A stretch of DNA of 10,946 nt from Dunaliella salina (Eukaryota; Chlorophyta; Chlorophyceae; Chlamydomonadales; Dunaliellaceae): NCBI GenBank assembly GCA_002284615.2, contig MU069643.1, positions 44,150 through 55,095 of the forward strand. Reading direction: 5' to 3'. The translations under genes and the position numbers were made by a program. Shown here one piece after another: positions 1 through 8,800 of the stretch. Every line of letters begins with the position of its first letter. The first letter of the stretch is position 1. Below the pieces are notes generated by a model that was not told the DNA's origin, ran no database searches, and saw only the letters and a list, made by a program, of their open reading frames with translations.

Positions 1-58
<58 letters not shown>
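1..58. repeat. (CA)29 microsatellite
   Basis: A perfect dinucleotide run from the first base of the window to 58. Its true length extends beyond the left edge. It lies in the intron before the large exon, and on the transcript it is complementary to the (GT)n of the next intron. Confidence 0.98.
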
Positions 59-60
<2 letters not shown>

Positions 61-226
61 CTTACGTTCTTTCCCTCACCCACACCCTCTCTCCGTCTTG
101 CACGCATGTGCATTTAGAGGTATGTGCCTCAGCAAGTCCTGCTGATCTTTGTTTGTTCCTCTCTTTGGCTGAAGGTCAAACTCCCTTGTGTAATGTAATG
201 TCGTGTACTGTTCCCCCTCTTTGCAG
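1..226 (+). other. 3' part of the upstream intron
   Basis: The sequence begins in a (CA)n run (1-58). It then holds CT-rich, stop-containing sequence ending in the pyrimidine-rich acceptor before the exon at 227. Possible branch-point-like CTGAT/CTGAAG sequences lie at about 140-175. No exon was identified here. Confidence 0.6.
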
Positions 227-1197
227 ACCCTGCCGAGCCCGCGCGCTTGCGCTTCGAGCAGCCGGGCGGCGCCCGCGGCTCCTTACCATTGCGCTCCACC
301 CTCCCGGGCTTGCTGCACAGCGCTAGGCCCGTGCAGGCTCTCAGCTTCGCCCCCTGGCCTTATCCCAGCAAAGAGGCCATCCTGGGGGATGAGCCCACCA
401 ATACCACCTTCACGCCGCCTCGCTCCATCTCGCACCCTGATTTGGATGCCTTCCCTGGCACATTTCCTCCCCCTTCCTGTACCCCTGCTGCTGCTCCTGC
501 TGCTGCAACCGACGCTGACGCAGGTGTGGCCAGCAAATACAGCACTGCAAGTGTTCCCGTGCCTGTGGGTCTCCACAAGACGGGAGCAGCGTCTCAGTCC
601 AGCGCAAGTTGCGTCTCTGCTGCTGCTGTGTCACCCTCCTCCCTCGCTTCCAGCGTAACTGCAGCCCCCTTGGCCTCAGGCCCCGGCAGTAGCAGCACAT
701 GCACACCTCAGGGCCCTACAAGCGCACAAGAGGCCCCATCCCTCGAACTTTGTAGCCACCCTGTGTGCTACGCCAGCGATTCCGATGCCGGTGAGGAGCC
801 AGCAGAGGCGCAGCACAGCGCAGCGCAGCACGGCGGCAGCAGCAGCAGGGGTGGAGGCAGGACAGGCGCACGGCATGCTGCTGCCAATGCTGCTGCTGCT
901 GCCACTGCCGATGATGGTTTACTCACCCAAGCATGCCCAGGAGGTTTGCAAGGGGCGCCTGGTGCTGATGGTGCTGCTGCTCATGAAGATGCATCAAGTG
1001 GGGCTGATGGTCAGGCACTCCAGCCCGCTACTTGGCAGGAGCAGTATGGCCAGCTTCAGCGGGCCCTCATCACCCACCCGCGCTTCATCGCCACCTCCGC
1101 TCACACCCTCCACAAGATCAACTTCCTGCAGCTGCCGCGCGGGTATGAGGAGGCCGCCATGCGCGCGCTGTTCACACCTTTTATGGTGCTCACCAAG
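227..1197 (+). CDS. Exon 1 of the window: low-complexity N-terminal part
   Basis: A 971-nt exon. The acceptor is a pyrimidine run ending TTTGCAG at 220-226, and the donor is AAG|GTGCGAG at 1197/1198. It starts with two bases of a split codon and ends in phase 0, giving 323 full codons. The same frame has a TAA at 196-198 and no ATG before 1159, so translation must begin upstream of the window. The first 260 or so residues are a compositionally biased linker containing poly-Ala stretches encoded by GCT/GCA/GCC runs, Ser-rich patches and a GGSSSRGGGR patch. From about residue 269 (WQEQYGQLQRALITHPRF) the composition becomes normal and looks helical, ending RALFTPFMVLTK. GC content and codon use are clearly richer than the flanking introns. 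Confidence 0.8.
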
Positions 1198-1201
1198 GTG
1201 C

Positions 1202-1258
<57 letters not shown>

Positions 1259-3527
1259 AGGGGCTGGAGGGTCATTCTCAGGAATTGTGGGCCCTGCTGA
1301 CCGGAAACGAGCTTGTATATATCGCTACTGCTGGCCCTCAACACATTGCTAGCATCTGCTTTTGCGGGCGTGTGCTTGATTGAGGCCTCTATGAACATTG
1401 TTGTGCACAGCATGATGGCTGCCCGTGCTGGTGCATGTATGGCCTGCAGCCATCTTTGCTGCGAGCCACACAGCCACGAGGCTGTGCTTGCAGCTCAAGG
1501 CTCACAGCTGACCTTGCAGTTGGTGACACAGTCACCCCTTAAATCCCACAGCTGCCCGTGCAAGCACGTGCTTGTTTATAGCCTGCTGAGTGGGTGCGTG
1601 GCAGAGTGACTGTCCCTTGCGCTTGCCTGTTGTGTCACCCCTTGCAACTTGAACTGCCCTTCGTTTCAGGGTTAAGGGGTTAGCGACTGCCCTACATGCG
1701 GAAGCTCCTTTTGCCTTCCCTTTGTGGCTTCTGCTGTCCTATGTGACTGCCATTTGTACCTGTGACTGCCCCTTTGCCAATTTTCTTTGCAACTGCCGCA
1801 TACGACTGTGACTGCCCTTTGTACCCCTTTGCCATTTCTCTTTGCAACTGCCCCAAATGACTGTGACTGCCCTTTGTCATCATCCTTTGCGTTTATGACT
1901 GCCCATTGCAACAGCCCTTTGCAACTGTGACTGCCCTTTGCAACTGCCCTTTGCTACTGTCTCTTGTGGCTTCCATGTGCAACTGCCCCGTGCAACTGTG
2001 GCTGCCCTTTGCAGCTGCCTTTTGCATCTGACTGCTCTTTGTGACTGTCCTTTGCGACTTCCATGTGCTCCTGCCTCCTGCAACTGTGACTGCCCTTTGC
2101 AACTGCCTTTTGCATCCATGACTGCTCTCTGCCACTGCCCTTCATGACTGCCATGCGCTTCTGCCCCATGCAACTGCGACTGCCCTTTGCAGCTGCCTTC
2201 AGCATCTGCGACTGCCCTTTGTGACTGTCCTTTGCGACTTCCACGTGCTCCTGCCCTGCGCAACTGTGATTGCCCTTTGCAACTGTCTTCTGCATCTGTG
2301 ACTGCCCTTTGCAACAGTCTTCTGCATCTGTGACTGCCCTTTACAACCATCCTTTGCGCATATGACTGCCCTTTGTGGCTGTCCTGTGCATCTACGATTG
2401 CCCTTCGTGGCTGCCCTGTGCAAAATCAACTGCCCTTTGCACCTGTGCCTCCCCTTTGCATCTGCCCTTTGCACCTGTGACTGCCCTTTACATCTGCCCT
2501 TTGCAACCTCAACTGCCCTTTGCGACTGTGACTGCCCTTTGCAGCTTGAATTACCTGTTGCGACCGTAGCTGCCCTTTGTGTCTGCAGGTTTCCCTAATG
2601 CCCAGCAGTCGTGCCTATGACTAATGGCTTTTTTCTGTAAACCTGTCAACCTGTAGGGAGGACCCTGCCACATGCATCTTACCCACCATCCATAAGTGTG
2701 CCCCTGCCATCCATAATTGCCACCCACCATTTACAAGCGTCACTCGCCATTCACAAGTGCCCTGTGCGGCTAATGCTGCTCTTTGCAACTGCCCATTCTC
2801 CAGGTGTTTCATCACAATGGAAGACCCTGCCACATGCCTCCCACCTACCATCCATAAGTGTGCTACCCGCCATTCACAAGTGCCCTGTGCGACTGTGACT
2901 GCCCTTTGCGATTTTCAAGTGCCTATTGCAAGTGTGGCTGCCTTTCGTGTCTGCTGGTGTCCCTGATGCCTAGCAGGCGTGCGTTTTGACTGATGGCTTC
3001 TTTCTGTAAACATGTGAACCTGCAGGTGACCCTGATGCCTAGCAGGCGTGCGTTTTGACTGATGGCTTCTTTCTATAAACTGTAAACCTGCAGGTGTCCC
3101 TGATCACAATGGAGGACCCTGCCACATGCCTCCCACCCGCCATCCTCCCTGTTTCTGTGGTCAAGGTAGGCAAGCCCACTCATTTTCAGTAACCTTGCTG
3201 GGTGGTCACATAGGGTCAGGTCTGGCATTCAGGCTGGCCGGTATGGCTCCCGGCAGCGGCTTTGCACGTCAGGAAATGGCAATGCTCTGAGTTGCGCGTG
3301 TTCAGACGAGCCCCTTTTGTTTTGCATTGAATTGTGGGGTAGAGGAAGAGTAGAGGCTTCCGTCTTAAGTGGTCGCATGTGTATACCTTTGGTATGGATT
3401 GGCCTTCGCACAGGCTGATGTATTCACTTATGAGAACCGACATAGGGAAAACTGCTTGCACACCGTCTTTGGCCTTCTGTGCTGCGTGCGCTGGTTTGTA
3501 GCGTTGTGCTTGATCATGCGCATAGCC

Positions 3528-3612
<85 letters not shown>

Positions 3613-5496
3613 TGCGTGCGCGCGCATAGACAGCTGTGTTGCCTCTTTCCCAAACGGCCCATGGTGATTGTGCTCTTAGCTAAGGTTAAATGTCCCCGTC
3701 CCCGTCACCATGAGCTGAGCACATGCTGCTTGAAAGGTGACATGGCAGGTGTGTTTGACTGAACAAGCGCGCTCGTTAGCAGGACGCAATCGCACAAGTG
3801 GTGTGCCAAGGTTGTTGACGTGCAAGCTAAGAGGCCCACTGGTCATAATGCTTCACTGGCCGTGCTACTTGGTCATTTGTTCCTCTGGAAATCATTGGTC
3901 ATGCTACTTCTCATTGGTCCTTCTGGAAATCACTGGTCATGATACTTGGTCATTGGTTCTTCTGGAAATCACTGGTCATGCTACTTGGTCATTGGTTCTT
4001 CTGGAAATCATTGGTCGCGCTACTTCTCATTGGTCCTTATGGAAATCATTGGTTATGCTTCACGGAGGTGCTTCTACTTGGACTTCATTGGTTGCGATTT
4101 ACTGGGATATTTTCAATGGGACTTCATTGGTTTTGCTTCACACGGGTGCTGCTTGGACTTATTGCTCATGCCTCACACAAGTGCTTGGCTGGGCCGCTCC
4201 TTGTTCACGCTGCCTTGGTCATGCTGCCTCACTCCGAGCTTCATTGCTTATGCTCCACAGAGGTGCTTCCAATTGGACTTCACTGGGCTGCTCCCTGGCT
4301 ATGCTGCTTCATTAGGCTGCTCCCGTGCGCATGCTGCCTCACCTCTTATGCTGCTTCTCTGGTCATGCTGCTGCACTGGGATCCTTCATGCCTTTCTGGT
4401 CATGCTGCTTTTTTCATTGTGGTTCTTTATAATTCATGCTGCCTCTGTGGTAATGCTGCTTCACTGGTCATGCTGCTGCACTGGTCATGCTTGCAACGTG
4501 TTTCCCAAGCAGAAGTGGACCATGGATGCATGCCAGGATGTAAATGGAGCCAGTGGTGCTGAAGCACTGGCGGCTCACGCTTGCAGAAAGAGTGGATATG
4601 CTCGTACAGATACGGATATGTGCTACTATTTTTCCGCTACACTCAGGAAACATTAAGGTGTGCTAGTTCCGGTCTGAGGGCTGGGCTCCTTGCATGGGCT
4701 GCAGAAGATGTGCTAAGTATTTGGGGGGCGCATGATGTTTGGCTACACCCCTTGTATGAGTTGTGCAAGGAATTTTAGGGGCGCGTGAGGGTTACACCCC
4801 TTGCATGAGCTGCACGAGCTGTGCAAGGTCCTCAGGGAGCATTTGAGGAAGCAAGGCAGTGACCCAGTGACAGATGAAAAGCGAACAAAATACAGCAAAT
4901 GAATGAAGAAACACCCACACGAACAATGAACAATGTGATACGCACGTGTGTTTTGTGTGCTGGGACAGGTTGCATTCCATGCGGGCAGCCCAAATCAGCG
5001 CTTCGACGCCAAGGTGATCTCAAATCTCACGGAGCTGTGGCGGCTTGCATTACATGGTGGGTTTCAGCAGGGCAGAAAAAAATAGAAAAATAAGTTAAAG
5101 TAGGCCAGAGGCTGCGTGCAAATTTAGGAAAGGTTCCCAAACCAGCAAGCTAGCAGGGGCCTCATCAAATGATGTGTGCAGGAGTGCTCTGGGCTGTTCA
5201 GGCATGTCTGTGTGCGCAGAAGATCGGCTGGCATGCTTACTTTATGCTCAAGTGCCAGTAGCTTGTATGCTGATCATGTGCAAATTTTGGCAGCACCAAT
5301 CAGGCCTGGAGTTCTTTTTTGTGGTGCAAAGTGCTGCATGGCAAAATGGGTAATTGGGGAGGGAAGCTTGTTGATGTCACATGTTCCTGAGCTAATGCCG
5401 TTCATTTGGATGAAACAGCCAGGGTGACTTAATTGCTGGGTTTAAAGGATCAAACTGTTACGTGTGCAAGAAATTGCGCGCACGTGCACACGCAAG

Positions 5497-5549
<53 letters not shown>

Positions 5550-5730
5550 CCAGGCTACGCCTCCTTAGACTTGTCTGCCATCCCAGAGGTCCGTCCTGGC
5601 CTGCTGCTGAAGATCGTGGAGACGCCAGAGAGGGAGGCCCCACTGGGGAAGCCAGGCGTGGACGTGTTGATGCCAAAAGGTGAGACAGGGCAGGTTGCCT
5701 GAGCCAGCCTCCTGGGTGTGGTGTGTACAT

Positions 5731-5809
<79 letters not shown>

Positions 5810-8800
5810 AATGGTAGTACGGCAAGAGAGTAGGCAAGAGGTAGAGGTGTGTCTGAAGATGATATGTCTTAGCAACTCTCTACACATGCTTTGTCCTGGT
5901 TGTATTTGAGCCCAGCAGTCATGCATTTTGACTGAGTGGCACCTTCCTGGCAAAGCACCACTCTGAGGTGTGTGTCAAGCTGACATCATCCACATGCTCA
6001 CAGTGACAAATGCAGCTGGCAGGGTTCAGCTCACAGCCGAGAGGCCAGGGAGCCTATGCCTGTCTCCACAAGGAGCATGGAAAGCATACTGCCACCCCTG
6101 TAAAGCCACCCATGTTAACCTGTATGTAAACCTGGTTGTACCTGGGCCGTCAGTGTGCCTGTGTCCTGCCTCACAAGTGGTTTAGAATGTGTCCTGCATT
6201 GGGATGTGGTCTTGTGTCATGGCATAAGTCCTCTCACTTGCAGTTCTTTTTCTTCTTTCGACCTGTTCTGAACACAGGCCGCGTTGTGGACATGTCGCTG
6301 CAAATTGGCACAGACTCGAGCGTGTCCGACATAGAGCGAATGGGGGCTCCGTTCGTGACAAAGGTGGACCTCAATGCTTGGGCTCCTCTCTGCAAGGTGA
6401 GGGGCACCTGCTTGCTTTTTCCTTGTCAGAGAAAAGAAAGGAATCAGCATTTCCGGGAATTGGCATGATGGTGTTGCGAAAGTGGGGAGGGTGATGTGTG
6501 GTTGTCTTTGGCATGTTCACACATCAGAAAGTCGTAAGTCAACTGTGTGTTTACTTCCCAATGGCACCCACTGGGTCGTCCTCATGAACGGACTCCCCCA
6601 AGTTAAGCAAGAGTGTCTCATCTAATGTTTTTGACCCTTTATCAGCGTCCCCTGCACCATTTCCGGACCTAAACTGAGCGTTAAATGGCTGACTTTTTGC
6701 TCTGCATGCTGGTGCAAAGTCCTTTGAGTTTTTCCCTCTACAAGGTGGGGTTTGGTGGAGCAGGCCAAGATGCCGCTCCTCAGGCGCTTCACCGATCCGC
6801 CACCTGAAAGTTCCAATTATCATCTTTGTGTTGGCCTCAACTCTGGTGCTGAGCTTGGCCAGATTGAGCCGGATTTCACCTCCGGGCCAAAAAATTGCTT
6901 TGTGCCAGCAGACACTTCAGTGTGCTGATGTTCAGGCAGACCACCGATTGCCCATGCAAGTTTTAATTGAACCATCATTGGGCCTCAACTGTGATCTAAG
7001 CCGGGAGCGTCACCTCTTGACTTGCTGCCTTGCAGGACAAGAACCTCACAGGTCTTTTGTGGGTGTGGAGCTGCAAGGCAGTGCTACCAGCCCCTCGCTA
7101 CGCTGGCCTACCTGGAACAGTCACAGATTACGTTGGTCATAGACCATCATCTGCTCATCTACATAACCTTGCAACCTCTTCTCTCGTGGATTTGCTGCCT
7201 CGCAGGACATGAACCTTAGGTCTCCGGCAGGCGTGGAGCTGCACTACTCTGACTCCAGCCCCATCAGCCTGTTCGAGACGCTCCAGAACTCGAGTCTGGA
7301 CCAGGTGCGCAGCCCTGTCTGATTGCGCCCAGCACCTGACCTGACAGGCTCAGCAGAGCTCAGGCCAGATCTGCACAAGTATGCGGTATGCATAGGGTTG
7401 TGTAAATCGAGTTGAGAAGCTGGCAAAAGAGGCTTCAAAGAGAAAACCACAGAGGCCCCAAAGAGGCTCTTTGACCCTCTCTAACCTCATGCTCAGCCCT
7501 CTTTACCCAGCCCTATGTATACATCATCTTTACCCAACTTTAGATCATCTTTTTGACGGGGAAAACACAATATACATGGTATACTTGGCGTACGTAATGG
7601 CCAACCCTGAGCATAGCCCGTTAGCAGTGTGCTATGAACAACATGCACCATGGGCGTGTACCACAAGCAGCATGCGCCGTGCCATGAGCTGTCTATACGT
7701 CAGTGTGTACCACAAGCGTGCGCCATAAGCAACGCGCACAATGAGCAGCCTCTACCATGGACAGCATGTACCATGTATAGGGTTGGCCAATTCCGATGTA
7801 AATATATGAGCGGTATGTACACATGTGTAATATATCTGCATGTATACAGCCACTCCGTCCATTTAGCAGTATAAGTTATGTGCGCCCAAAAATATGCGAG
7901 TACACAGGAGGCAAAAAAAAAAAAAAGGTAGTGGACGTCATGTCAAAATCCTCGGCGGGAGGCCCAAAAGGACCACCCGCCCCCCCTCCCCCCCAAATAC
8001 TGCCCCCCTCCCCACGATAAGGGTACCAATTTGCTCCTTTTTTAAACAGCTATCGATTTGCATACTCATCACAATCAAACATTGAGTTGGAGCAGAGTTA
8101 TTGGGCAAAAACTGGTGAACGGACGCCCATGCAAACTGCCCTTCCAGGCACCCACAACTGGCTTGCAAGTCCATAAACTGCCCTTCTGACTTCACCATGC
8201 AAGGATGTATTATACATTGTCACTGTCATGGAAGTTTGGATTTGTTTGCTGCATGTATGCCTTCACACCCCCAGCAACCTATGCCCATGTGCATGTGGCA
8301 CTGACTCTGATCCATGCACAGAGACTCCTGCTTTTACCCAATTTCCTTAAAGAGGGTGCCAATCGACAGTTGTGAAGCTCAGGAATCCAGTGATATATTT
8401 AAAACTTCGAGAAAGTGGCTCAGAAAAATTCTGAAGGGGGGGTCCCAAAAAGTCCGGACCCCCTCGAAGGACGACCCACCAACCACCCTCTCCGATTGGA
8501 CCCATATATATACCAATCGATAGCTCTCGACCTCAGGATTCCGAATATGTAGTTTTTATTCGGATTGACACATGACGTCCAAAAGTTATGCAGACTGGTG
8601 CCTCCTGGAGTACACTTAAATATTACCTACATATCGTATTTGAAAACCCCATGTACAAATTTGGCCAAGTTTAAGCATATGTGCAGTGTGCTGCAGAAGC
8701 AATTTGAACAACATGCAGCGTCCATCATAGGCAGCGTGTGCCATCAGCAGCTTGTGCTATGAGCAGCGCATGCCAGAATCAGCTTGTACTATGAGCAGCG

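Larger units (their letters stand above)
1372..4968 (+). other. Intron 2, 3.6 kb, minisatellite-rich
   Basis: This lies between exon 2 and exon 3. After about 250 nt of unremarkable sequence it is mostly repeats: a 13/19-bp degenerate minisatellite (about 1740-2590), a composite repeat block (about 2585-3150), unique sequence (3150-3529), (GT)40 (3530-3610), 38-39-bp tandems and related sequence (3850-4500), and a 49-bp tandem pair (about 4740-4840). Frames in the minisatellite are open on both strands, but no exon with matching phase and splice sites was found. Confidence 0.6.
7933..8580. mobile_element. Possible small non-autonomous transposon remnant
   Basis: GGACGTCATGTCAA at 7933-7946 is inverted at 8565-8580 (TTGACACATGACGTCC, with a 2-nt indel), and similarity may continue a few bases inward. 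A second, perfect 11-bp inverted pair lies inside: AGCTATCGATT at 8048-8058 and AATCGATAGCT at 8515-8525. The block has no coding capacity. A14 lies just outside the left end (7913-7926). No clear target-site duplication was found, so chance or a different repeat class remains possible. Confidence 0.3.

Noticed and set aside
1..58. CA run as a telomere or CRISPR-like array
   Set aside because: It is a simple dinucleotide repeat with no spacers and no telomeric unit.
203..706. Other open frames overlapping the large exon on both strands
   Set aside because: GC-rich exons leave shadow frames open. Only the frame at 229 joins the downstream exons in phase and shows coherent composition.
1880..2350. 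156-codon minus-strand open frame
   Set aside because: It is a translation of the 13/19-bp minisatellite, with overlapping frames equally open and no splice or start context. Treated as a repeat by-product.
3216..3662. 148-codon minus-strand frame with a His-Thr run
   Set aside because: It is built around the complement of the (GT)40 repeat, and no supporting splice or homology signal was seen.
1198..5553. Direct splicing of exon 1 to exon 4
   Set aside because: Exon 1 ends in phase 0 at AAG|GTGCGA while exon 4 needs phase 1. Only a cryptic donor inside the GT repeat would fit, so intervening exons are preferred.
5555..5953. Minus-strand frame with a long poly-proline run
   Set aside because: The proline run is only the complement of the 78-nt poly-G, and the rest is antisense to exon 4.
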